The position numbers were made by a program, and so were the translations under genes. Source: Oncomelania hupensis (lineage: Eukaryota > Mollusca > Gastropoda > Littorinimorpha > Pomatiopsidae). Taken from it: DNA of 64,000 nt. Shown here piece after piece: positions 33,101 to 42,774 of this stretch (its first letter is position 1; each line of letters begins with the position of its first letter). The notes beneath the pieces were generated by a model. The model made no database searches. It saw only the letters and a list, made by a program, of their open reading frames with translations, and was not told where the DNA came from. The stretch spans positions 23,845,744 through 23,909,743 of the forward strand of contig CM072516.1 of assembly GCA_036898135.1 (NCBI GenBank), read 5' to 3'.

Positions 33101-34155
33101 TGTCAAAACTCTGTAGCCGATAAGAGGAATCCAGTCACAGTAGACAACAGGCACTGTTTATGTTGTCCTACATAGCCAAAGCAGAGTGTGTAAACTCTAC
33201 GCTAATACAACCTGTGTTTAAGTGTGAATGAATATGTTTATTTCAAGGGGTGAAGAGAGATGGTGGTGAGGTGTGTGTGGGGATGTGGGAGGGGGGGGGG
33301 GAATCGAGAGGGTCACGTACTGCTTCTAGCAGACGCTTTTTTTTTAAACGCTAGTTTCAAATTTTGCAAATACCAGACACAAGTTAATCAATGTGTTGTT
33401 AAGAGTGAATCAGAATGTTGAGAGCACGCGATGTGTTTAGGAACTGACGTCCTTGTACGTGACGTACTGTACTGCTTGCTGTTGTTTACTGTTGGCTTTT
33501 CCCAGAGCAGCTGCTGCGCTGTGACGGACAGACTGTGGAAACTGACGGTTAATAAAGACTGTGGATAGTTAGGTTTCACAGGTTTGGTTTGTGTGTTTGG
33601 AACTCGGATGCATTGCAAGTATGGTTTATTGTATCTGGAGTGAATGACAGTGTGAAAGAAAGTGAATGACGCATGGCAGTGATGATCGGAGATCCCGTTA
33701 GCATCTTTTACCTATTCCAGTGTGAATAATAGCAAATAGTCGTGTCTTGGTGTGAATAAGACATTGCAAGTTTGTGAGTGTGTGTGTGTTTTTTGTTTTT
33801 TGGTTTTTTTTTATACACAGGGGTCAGACTCATTTTTACAGACACCGTAGCCCACATTTCAACTTTAGAGAGAGGAAAATCGACAATAATAACATTGCAG
33901 CGTCAGTGACGTTGATTCAACCTAACCTTCGCGCTTCGCTGGTATAATAACAGTTCCAAGCCGCCAATCTTCCCGAATGATCCGACAGTGATGATACAAA
34001 ATATCCATCTTAAAGATTGATGGTCAGAATCGCTCCGTTTTGACACGTTCGTCATCAGCCGTCAAACCGTCATCGCTCCCGGCGTCATTCACTTACACAT
34101 TAACTTTTGTGTAACACGCCAAATTGCCACTCCTCCGTGTGTATTATGTATGTAG
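33101..34155. other. No gene recognised
   Basis: G-run at 33290, T-rich patches and unique-looking sequence. No exon or repeat family assigned. Confidence 0.4.
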
Positions 34156-34592
34156 GGAGGCACTGTGGTCTAATGGTAGTGCTTCGGCTTGCGGATCGGA
34201 AGGTCCCGGGTTCGAGCCCTGGCCGGGCCATTGTGTTGTGTCCCTGGGAAAAACACTTTACTCCTGTTTTCCTACTCCTTCGGATGAGAGTATAAACCGA
34301 GGTCTAGTCTGTGTCGCATACATTCCATCATAACGGACTTTAAAGATCCTGACGCTCATGTCCTAGACGGATGAGTGCCGGTGACAAGAAAACACCCAGC
34401 ATGCACCTAGGTCCTTCTCCCCCATCCCTGGCTGCCCAGGATTGTGCTCAGTTGTCCGGGCGTCAGACCATGTCCCCAAAGCCTGCGGGTGGGCGTCTCG
34501 GGCGGCTTGAGTTAGATCCTGTATCGGCCCCGCCTTGAGCAGCTCTTGAGCTGGAAAAGCGCTCTATAAGAACGATTAAATAAATAAATAAA
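34156..34592 (+). mobile_element. SINE-A, reference full-length copy
   Basis: tRNA-like head (A box TGGTCTAATGGTAG at about 34165, B box GGTTCGAGCCC at about 34209), body about 360 bp, and 3' end TTGAGCTGGAAAAGCGCTCT with a TAAA-type tail. The length of about 435 bp is long for a SINE. Related copies lie at 525, 7367, 11874, 19597, 20806, 23500 and 60206, mostly 3' parts. Confidence 0.92.
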
Positions 34593-34732
34593 AAAATAGT
34601 AGGTGTGTGTACGCGTGGGTGTGTGTGTATGTGTATGTGAGTGCGCGCGCGTGTGTGTGTGAATATGTAAGAAGGTGTTTGGTTTTGTTTTGTTTTGTGT
34701 TTGCAATTTTTTTTCCCTTGAGCAAAAGTCGA

Positions 34733-34807
34733 TGTTATGTTATGTTATGTTATTAGTTTATAGTCCCCTCTCTTCCCAATAAGGATTTTCAGAGAGGAGA
34801 CTAATAT
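34733..34807 (-). mobile_element. Hairpin micro-retroposon F, copy 2
   Basis: 75 bp. Tail of ATAAC/TTATG units at the left (3' on minus strand). 9-bp flanking duplication AAAAGTCGA at 34724-34732 and 34808-34816. Core as in copy 1, with a one-base longer loop. Confidence 0.85.
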
Positions 34808-34972
34808 AAAAGTCGAAATAAAAGAACGCTATATATAGGTAACCGAAAGTTGAATGTCTATGACTTAGCTTGAGCAATGCCTGTAATAATTCCTTGTAAA
34901 ATATAAAGATTTGTTGAATTGAATTAAATAGATTGCAGTCCATGCAATGTTAAATTTAAATCAAAAACACGA

Positions 34973-34975
<3 letters not shown>

Positions 34976-35060
<85 letters not shown>
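34976..35060. repeat. (AG)n microsatellite
   Basis: About 42 AG units. Confidence 0.97.
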
Positions 35061-35062
<2 letters not shown>

Positions 35063-35101
35063 GTAGGCCTACAATTGTGACACAGGAAAGAACCGTAATA
35101 A

Positions 35102-35170
35102 TAAAATGTTAAAAGTCTCCTCTCTGAAAATCCTTATCGGGAAGAGAGGGGACTATAAACTGATACACAC
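35102..35170 (+). mobile_element. Hairpin micro-retroposon F, copy 3
   Basis: 69 bp with perfect 10-bp flanking duplication ACCGTAATAA at 35092-35101 and 35171-35180. Tail is GATACACAC rather than ATAAC repeats. Has 12 bases upstream of the core not shared with other copies. Confidence 0.85.
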
Positions 35171-35289
35171 ACCGTAATAAATCTGGCGTGCAAGCAATGT
35201 TGACAATAGTGCCTATGTGCACACACATATTTTTTTTTTTTTAATGGAATCAACAACAAAAGTCCAATTTATTGCACCAGTTTACAAAA

Positions 35290-35358
35290 AGAGTCTCCTC
35301 TCTGAAAATCCTTACGGGAAGAGAGGGGACTATAAACTGATAAACATAACATAACATA
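35290..35358 (+). mobile_element. Hairpin micro-retroposon F, copy 4
   Basis: Core plus a clean ATAAC tandem tail. Flanking duplication is short and less certain (ACAAAA on both sides). Confidence 0.75.
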
Positions 35359-36200
35359 ACAAAAGAAAGAAGACCCACAAAGCCAACACAGATGATAAAT
35401 TCTCAAAATACACTGGCGTACAAATTATATTGACTTTCCTAAGACATAAGCAAAAGACGTACAAGATTTACAAGTCCAAATGATACACACACCACGGAAC
35501 ATTTTCTTCCGGCCATGTAGGCTATAGAGTGAAATCTGTTAGAACAGGCCGAATAAGTGCTCAAACTTGAGGTATTTCTCAGTATTTGTGTAAATGTCAA
35601 CACGAAAACTCGCGATTACGACATGCTAACACCGGAATTCATAGAGGCATATGTGAAGCAGTCGTGAACGATAGCTGACTTTAATATCTAAATTCTCCGC
35701 CCAAACAAATTCAATGGATTAAATCTTTCATGACGTTATTAATCCAAGAATGCCTATATACATTATGACGTCATGTTGAAATTGCTTAAACTTCTCCAAC
35801 CTTGAGTTGTGATGGTAGGATAACAGCGAGCAAGAAAAAAAATGAAGACAATTCTTAGTAGGGGAAAATCATCATCCTATTCTAATCTTTTTCGAATTAT
35901 TTTCGTTGCATGGATGCTGAGAATACTAATATGAAATCGATCAGCTTGGTGAAGATGTGACGGCATTTGTTTGTGAAGAAACAAAGCGTGAAAAGTCCCA
36001 AAAAAGATTGTCTTGCGTATTCCACGACATCCCGGTCAGTGCAAATAATAAAAAAAAATGAAAATAAGCCTCATTTTTGACGTTTATTCCCGGGTGATGT
36101 TAAACAATCAATAGTAAGGTAATTCCTTTCGTTAGTATGAGAATTTTGCCTTTGTTGACAAAATGTTCGTTTAGATCTAGATGCCTGCACGACGAATATT
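35359..36200. other. No gene seen
   Basis: AT-rich, unique-looking. No splice-supported ORF. Confidence 0.4.
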
Positions 36201-36255
36201 GTTGTTTCCATTTCAAATCAACAGAAACTGAACCGTATAGACTATCACAGCATTT

Positions 36256-36330
36256 TTTTTTTTTTAAATCAGTTTATAGTCCCCTCTCTTCCCGAAAAGG
36301 ATTTTCAGAGAGGAGACTTCTGATACTACA
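36256..36330 (-). mobile_element. Hairpin micro-retroposon F, copy 5 (poly-A tailed)
   Basis: 75 bp with perfect 10-bp duplication CACAGCATTT at 36246-36255 and 36331-36340. Unlike the other copies the 3' tail is a run of A (T on the plus strand), so the tail sequence is not fixed. Confidence 0.85.
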
Positions 36331-36356
36331 CACAGCATTTGGACCATGAATGCACA

Positions 36357-36423
36357 CCCCGGTCCTGATTTGGCTCGGAAGAGTCCGCTGGACCTAAAGC
36401 ACCAATAAATCAATCAATCAATC
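36357..36423 (+). mobile_element. Retroposon E, 67-bp 5'-truncated copy
   Basis: Only the 3' block (GGTCCTGATTTGGCTCGGAA, GAGTCCGCTGGACCTAAAGC) and an AATC tail, bounded by an 11-bp perfect duplication ATGAATGCACA at 36346-36356 and 36424-36434. Demonstrates that E moves by target-primed reverse transcription with 5' truncation. Confidence 0.9.
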
Positions 36424-36737
36424 ATGAATGCACATTTATATCCAAGTCTATCAATACGGTTCAGTTTCTGTTGATTTGAAATGGAAACAACGAAATCTCT
36501 CTATTATGTCAAGTAGTTTGTTTGTGCAAAACAGCTTCTTTTCTCTTTCTTAAAAAAAATGTAAAAAAAAAAAGTCTGTTCATTTTCATATTTAGGTATG
36601 TGAATAACATATATAATTACCAAATATTATCACGATGGAAAGAGCATGAAGGATAGAAAAGTCGGTATCCGAAAGCAAGATAAGTGAGCGCTTACGAAGC
36701 AGAAATAGCAAGAAAGAAACACGTGTCCTCGCTCAAC

Positions 36738-37055
36738 AGCTCATCAGCTTAGACGTTACGTATCGCTGAATACGTACACGTATGGAGATACGTACGGAGC
36801 CCGTACGTGAAAGCGTTTTTGCTTCAGCTTACACGTGAAACAGACTCCCGTACTCCCGACTCCCCGAGCAAAAAAAGATAACTCCGGAAGCATTTCCTGT
36901 GTTGTAACAAGTGTGTCAACCCACGTGTGTAGCTTTCAAGCATCGGGGCAGTACTGCAAGACGATTTTTTTTTTCTCTGTTGACTTGCAACTCGAGATTT
37001 CTAGCCATAGACAGCCGGGTCAACGAAGTTTTTACTAACTTCAGACTTCAGTATT

Positions 37056-37102
<47 letters not shown>

Positions 37103-38285
37103 TTTTGACGTCATGAATGATGTAATATCAGACAGCGCAAAATCAAATACTATTTATGCTTCCTCAACTCCTCGACATTTTTGCAAGCCGAACAAAAGCA
37201 CCGTGTCCATCTGTTGTAACACGTTAAATATTGTGCAATATTGAACTTCATTTTCCTATGTTTTCAACTTATAAGAAATCATTGAATCGAATCCAAAATA
37301 AACTATTAACTTATAATGGGGAAGGGGGTGGGGCCACAAAATATAAAAGTCAAGCGCCGGCACTGTGATAATGATAATAATAATATTAATACTAATACAA
37401 CTGCTCCTAATAATAATATAAATTGTAATAATAATCATAAGACGGAAATGAAATGAACTATTTTCAGCAAGAAGTAATAATATTCAACTACCATAATGTG
37501 CAGAGCAACACATTTATCTATTTTTAATATATTTTACTTTTCTTTTAAAGGATGTTTTACGCTATCACGGTTTCATAGTTTTTTTTTCCATTTTGCATAA
37601 TAACAAAAGTAATAATTAATTTTTAATTTCAGTAATAATATTTATAAGGCCTTTGATGCAGTCAACCTAAAATAATGCGAACAACAAGCATTTAAAACGT
37701 GAAACAAAAACTTGAAAGACAAGATTATGCACTCGAACAATCAATTTCATCGGTCACAGGTGGGTGATTCACTTTATATTTTTATGACGAGCCAATTATT
37801 AAATGACGTCAAATATTACAGGGAATATTTTTTTTTTTTTCATATTCTATGCCATTTTTATTGCTCAACGCAGGAAAGTGAGTTTTTTCAGCAAAAATAT
37901 GACTGAAGCGGGATCGCCATCTGAAATCTCGTTGTCGCTTGTTAGTTGGCCTGCGGGAGATACGTGGTGCCGGCCGCCGTGTATGTAGGTGGTGTCTCTG
38001 ACAGGGTTTCACTCGGAGTCAACACAACAACATGAAAGCAAAAATACCTATACAGATGGGAAAAGGATTAAAAAATGCAACCAAAATGTTACTTACCGTG
38101 AAATATGACGATTAGTTGTTTTAAAACAAATGCGGAAAGGGTCACGTATGGATCGCGTTCTGTACGTAAGCACGTCCGGTATCGATGCCACGGGTCTGAA
38201 GAAATCGCGCGAGAATTTGCGATACGGAGTCCATACGTGCCGTAGCAAGCCCGCATGGGATACGTAACGTCTAAGCTGATGAGCT
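36738..38285. mobile_element. Putative DNA transposon with 27-bp perfect TIRs
   Basis: AGCTCATCAGCTTAGACGTT continuing ACGTATC at 36738-36764 is exactly inverted at 38259-38285. Subterminal regions are rich in CGTACG/ACGTATGG words on both sides. Interior (about 1.5 kb) has no recognisable transposase and contains a (TC)n tract at 37058-37094. Target duplication unresolved, so superfamily unknown; non-autonomous. Confidence 0.7.
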
Positions 38286-39192
38286 CTATGTGCATGTAAC
38301 TTAGCGTGAGATTGATACAGATCGCCGCGTTTTGAGTCTGTCACTCTTATTTTCGGTGTCACTCTTATTTTCGGTGGTCATTGACCTGGTCCTCTACAAA
38401 ATCTGCTTCTGACCCCCTTCAATTCCATCGGATCTGACAATAAACACTGCAGATAATCCTACCATGATTGTGGAGTGGCATTGCGGCCGTTTCTCTTGAG
38501 GAGAAAACAGGAATTCTCTTTTCAGCGAGGGTTTGCCTAACATTAAATAAAACGTGTGTACCAAGTTTCAGCTCAATTGGACCGTTAACACCGGAGATTA
38601 ACAGAATAAACGGGCAAGCACACAGACACACTGAGACAGACATTCCAGCAGGCAAACAGATAGACATAATGCAACCTATGCACTCTAATCTTTAATTTAA
38701 AGAGGGAGTGTAACAAGATGATAATGAAAATAATGTTTGCAAAGTTTCAAAACATTAGGAGTACTTTTTCATGTAAACTGTAGTGTTTTCCTAAAAACGG
38801 CTAGTTTTGACTAATGGATGTACCAAATGTAACCTCTATAGAACAAAAATTTAGTTCGGCGACCTATGTTCATTTTGTGTGTAAATAACAATATGATAAT
38901 AATAATGATTGTGCCTACAAAAAAGTTTCAGGCAATGCCATTATTTCATGATTTATTGTAATTTTAGTCTCTGATGGCAGTCAAAATGGCAATTTGTTTA
39001 GTCTTAAAATGTGTTATTCTCTCACTGAAATTTAATTTTCAATCACAACAAGGTTTGAAATTTACTTACAAAGCATACTTTTACCTTGCTGATGGTTGTC
39101 ATGCTCAAATCTTTATTTTATTTCCATCCGTGAGCGGTTTACTTTTCTATCAAGTTTGCCACCACTAAAGTCAGAAATTGTGCTGTAACTTA
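38286..39192. other. Gene-free, dispersed-repeat-like
   Basis: Contains ttggaccgttaacaccggag and aagcacacagacacactgag words that look like the 3' part of a dispersed repeat (38390-38690). Nothing else recognised. Confidence 0.4.
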
Positions 39193-39428
39193 TTCCACCG
39201 CCGTAGCTCAAGCGGTACAGCGTTCGCCTGGCACACCGATGACCCAGGTTCGAATCCCGGGGTGGGCAAAATGAAAAGTGGCCATTTCTCACTGTTCATT
39301 TTAGCAGTATGATTGCTCTGGTGGTTCAGTGTTGATTTAGACTCGTATCCCTTGTTCTCTGGGATGGTTATCCCCGTCTATATCGCCCATGGTGGATGCA
39401 GACATTAAACCTCAATGTTCATTCATTC
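39193..39428 (+). mobile_element. tRNA-derived SINE, family B
   Basis: Head CCGCCGTAGCTCAAGCGGTA (A box) and GGTTCGAATCCCGGGG (B box). Body has gggatggttatccccgtct and ends gacattaaacctcaatg with a TTCA tail. Flanked by a probable duplication TAACTTA (39186 and 39429). Same layout as 60875-61110. Confidence 0.88.
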
Positions 39429-39461
39429 TAACTTAAAAAGTAGCACGGCAGGATATATCTT

Positions 39462-39496
<35 letters not shown>

Positions 39497-39911
39497 TTTG
39501 CATTTTATGTATTCTCAGGATCATTGCTTTAAATAAACCTCATTTTAAGAAATTCTACCCACTTTGATTTCAACGTACCAACGAACTACCTTAATCATGG
39601 GAAACTTTAAGTGGGCTGAGTGAAGGCATGCTACCTGCCATTCATAGGCAGCGGACTCTTGTACACATTAATTTGCCAAACGGTACCTATAATACAAAGA
39701 AAACAGGATTTCTGTTTGACTACTTTTTCTCACACAATAGTGAAGGGCTTGGGGTGTTTGATCGTCATATGATCCCTGTTTAATAAAATAAATGAATAAT
39801 GTGTATAGTTAATCGATGTTGTCACGGGAGCCCCGTTTCCACTGCATTTGAGATTTTGCTTGTTTAGTCAGTAAGACTTAGAAGGTTACGGTTAGTCTCT
39901 AGCAGACGACA

Positions 39912-40439
39912 GAAGTGATCATGCGTAACAAGGTTCCCGTCACCCGCACTAAGACATACGGCCAACGTGCATTCGCTTACTCCGCACCTAAGCAGTGGAA
40001 TTCCCTTCCCTCCCATATCCGCAACATACAATCAACACAAGCAGTCAAAAAGGCCCTCAAAACCCACCTCTTCAAACTGCATTATTCAGATTGATTCGTA
40101 TCCCGCTGCCATTCTCTCATCTTTTGTCTATGTCTGATCCGTAAGTGTATACACGGCTGTAAATATTTCTTCCTGGGCCTAACCGGGCATATAAATAGCT
40201 GTGAATAGGTTTTTGCTATTCTATTTCTGTCTTTTTTGTCATTTGTGCACATAGTTGTAAATAGTCTATTTTTTTGTAATTTATGTACATAGTTGTAAAT
40301 AGTCTGTACCTTTACTGTTCCGTCTTTGGTGTATTGTAGCAAAAGTGATGTTTTATCGAGTGCATGTATTTATATGTAATGACTATGTAAAGCGTGGTGA
40401 GTCTGGTCATAGGCTGGAGTACCCGCTATATAAAAATCC

Positions 40440-40440
<1 letters not shown>
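39912..40440 (+). pseudogene. Jockey/CR1-like LINE 3' end
   Basis: Encodes the RT C-terminal extension VPVTRTKTYGQRAFAYSAPK, QWNSLPSHIRNIQS, KKALKTHLFKLHYSD-stop, then about 340 bp of 3'UTR ending in gctatataaaaatccg and a long ATT tail. The 'AP(K)xWNSLP' block is typical of jockey/CR1-type RT C-termini. Everything upstream is missing. Confidence 0.8.

Positions 40441-40509
<69 letters not shown>
40441..40509. repeat. (ATT)n microsatellite, LINE tail
   Basis: About 23 units, expanded from the 3' tail of the preceding LINE. Confidence 0.95.
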
Positions 40510-40511
<2 letters not shown>

Positions 40512-40619
40512 ACAGTTGTAGCCTGACGCCCGCATAGCAGTGACATCATCGCAGCTGACGGTAGAAGGCTTTGAATTATATAGCCACTAGATGGTTCAGC
40601 CAATGAGAACACAGCTAAG

Positions 40620-41660
40620 GTTAGTTAGAACCAGTTCTGGTTGGTTCAAGGAGAGAGAGAGAACGTCAGTCTAGTTTGAAAAGCTGAGGAGGACACAGAT
40701 ACTTCCTAGCAGAAATCTCTCCACTGATAGATCAGAGAAGCAGTGCTTGTTGAATATTCGAATTCAATCAAGTAGCCACGGCCTGACATTGTCAAACAGG
40801 TAAATGAACATACTTCTTTTTCATCGTGATGTATTTATCTTATTGTTGAATTATGTTTGTGAAATTTGCTATGCATAGTATTAAATTGTTAGTCCGACTT
40901 TGCCTGAACACGTGGCGAATCCGACCACGAGGCGACCGGTCGACGCCATGTTGTATCCCTGATGGAACCACTGTTGTTTAACCTATATGTATGCTTGCAG
41001 ATCAGTGGCTGTACCCGATAATGTTTATAATATTATTAATTCTTTATGTGTATAGTTAGCCCCGATTTATATTTATATATCTATAAGAAATTAGCGCGGA
41101 AAATCCAGTGGACCACGGACTTCGCAGAATGTTCGTCGCTTATGTATAGAGATGTGAAGCTATCACTGAGGGCTACTTTGGCTTTCAGTGAGACGCTCTG
41201 CACAGACCTATTATACAGGGTTGTGTAGAATTTCGTCTCATATGTTACAGAGGAGAAGGCGGTATATCGTGAGCCCAACTCAGCAAACGACAACAACCAC
41301 GTCAACGCGTACAGTTGGCTGCCGAGGCATCTACAGCATTGAGCGCAGATAGCCCACCCGTCGAACACAAGCAACGACAACACAGCGTGTCGTAGAAGCG
41401 ACCTCAACGCAGTGCTTCAACCCAACAGTTAAGTGCAATAAGAAACCGTGCACTAAATCTCTGTATAAACAGGACCACAGTAGTCCACTCATCAAGACTT
41501 CTGACCCTTAAGGCAGAAAGTAGCCAGTGCCCGATGAAGAAAAAGTAGCTGCCTAGATTATCAGCGAGCGAACCATTCGCATTGACAATTGAACTTTTAA
41601 GTTAGTTTCGTACATCGAAGTTCGTGTATAGAGTAGAAGAAATAAATGTGTGATTTTTAC
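40620..41660 (+). other. Possible two-exon non-coding transcript or LTR remnant
   Basis: A segment ending in a good donor (GTCAAACAG|GTAAATG at about 40800) is followed by an acceptor (catatgttacag at about 41251) and, near 41640, an AATAAA. No ORF of note. It could be a non-coding gene, a 5' end of an unseen gene, or an LTR remnant. Confidence 0.25.
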
Positions 41661-42429
41661 TGTTATCAAGTGGCTGGACTACATATGTTTCATAGCCGTG
41701 TGAAAGCTAGTGTGACAGTGATCTTTTACCATTTTCTATCTATCTCTGTACCCCAGCCTTAACACAGACCGAGCTAAACAAATACAGTACTCCTCTTTTA
41801 ACGTCACTACCGTTTAAGGTCACAACGCGGATAAGATCAATCAGGTTGTTGGTCCCGGCCAAATACCTTCTTTGTACCATTTAGAATTCTTCGCTTAGCG
41901 TCACCTGGCATAAGGGAAAACCTCGGATAACGTCAACCCCGTTTTGGTTCCCAAATGGAGGAGACTGCTGTTTAAGAGAAATTGATGTTACAGATGACGT
42001 CATTTATGAGGTCACTTCCTGTTTTGAGATGATGTCATATATTCCTTATGATGTCATTTCCTGTTCACATAGCGTGGGACGCTGTGCTGGTAAGTCTGTC
42101 ACGTGTGTGCGCGTCAATGTGTTTGTGTGTGAGTGGGAGATAGTGTGTGTATGTGTATGCATGCTTGCATCCGTTCGTTTGAGTGTTTGAGTGTGTGCTT
42201 ATACATCATACAAACGCACAAAAAATACATATAAAGTAATGCATACATGCATACGCGCGCACCAACGTGCACACATGCACACACACACACATACACACGC
42301 CCCCCCCCCCCCCCCCACACACACACACAGTCACACGACACAAAAATTTAGCACCTCGTATAAGATCAAGTTTTTTACTGGTAGTTGATCTTATCAGAGG
42401 ACTGTTTAGGGTGCCCCTCGGATAAGATC

Positions 42430-42541
42430 TGTAATAACTGAGCCAGGACACAGAGCAACTGTTTTGCTTCTTTATTACGTTCTCGCCAAGTGCGCCTCCT
42501 CGCACGAGAGTTACAAGGGAGGTAATTCTATTGTCTTAACA
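42430..42541 (-). repeat. 3' LTR of Gypsy element
   Basis: 112 bp, identical by eye to 47151-47262. On the minus strand it begins TGTTAAGACAATAG and ends GTTATTACA. A polypurine tract AAAAGGAGGAG directly adjoins its inner edge. Outer flank AGATC is one half of a 5-bp target duplication. Confidence 0.95.
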
Positions 42542-42774
42542 CTCCTCCTTTTAAGTTTTAACGTAAGTTAACAGTGAACAATAAAACTAATAAGCAGTAA
42601 TTCAAATGCTTGCAATGTAAACTAAAACTACTGTCTCTGAGATCCCTGGGTAAAATAATAAAAATCAACAACGTCCATCAGGAAATATTTCAACTACAAA
42701 AGAATACGAAAAGAAAACGTCCAGTCTTCTGGTAAAAATGATTAGATCGTGAATTTGAACACATATCAAACGAT

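Larger units (their letters stand above)
36201..36491. mobile_element. Fold-back element with 38-bp perfect arms, twice interrupted
   Basis: 36201-36238 (gttgtttccatttcaaatca...) is the exact reverse complement of 36454-36491. The space between holds two later insertions, a hairpin retroposon F (36256-36330) and a retroposon E tail (36357-36423), each with its own target duplication. Removing them leaves a compact palindrome of about 130 bp. Confidence 0.85.

Noticed and set aside
34156..34230. Functional tRNA gene
   Set aside because: A and B boxes are present, but the anticodon arm and acceptor pairing do not hold and the unit continues into a repeated SINE body found at many other sites.
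30719..35358. Hammerhead ribozyme in micro-retroposon F (because of CTGAT and GAAA words)
   Set aside because: The CTGATGA core, the GAAA position and the three-stem arrangement are not met; only a single stem-loop forms.
37809..38012. Transposase within the 27-bp-TIR element
   Set aside because: The Arg-rich ORF lacks any DDE motif and looks like chance coding in the CpG-rich subterminal zone.
39193..39270. Functional tRNA gene (GTAGCTCAAGCGG...GGTTCGAATCC)
   Set aside because: The same body and tail occur at 60875 with a target duplication, so it is a SINE.
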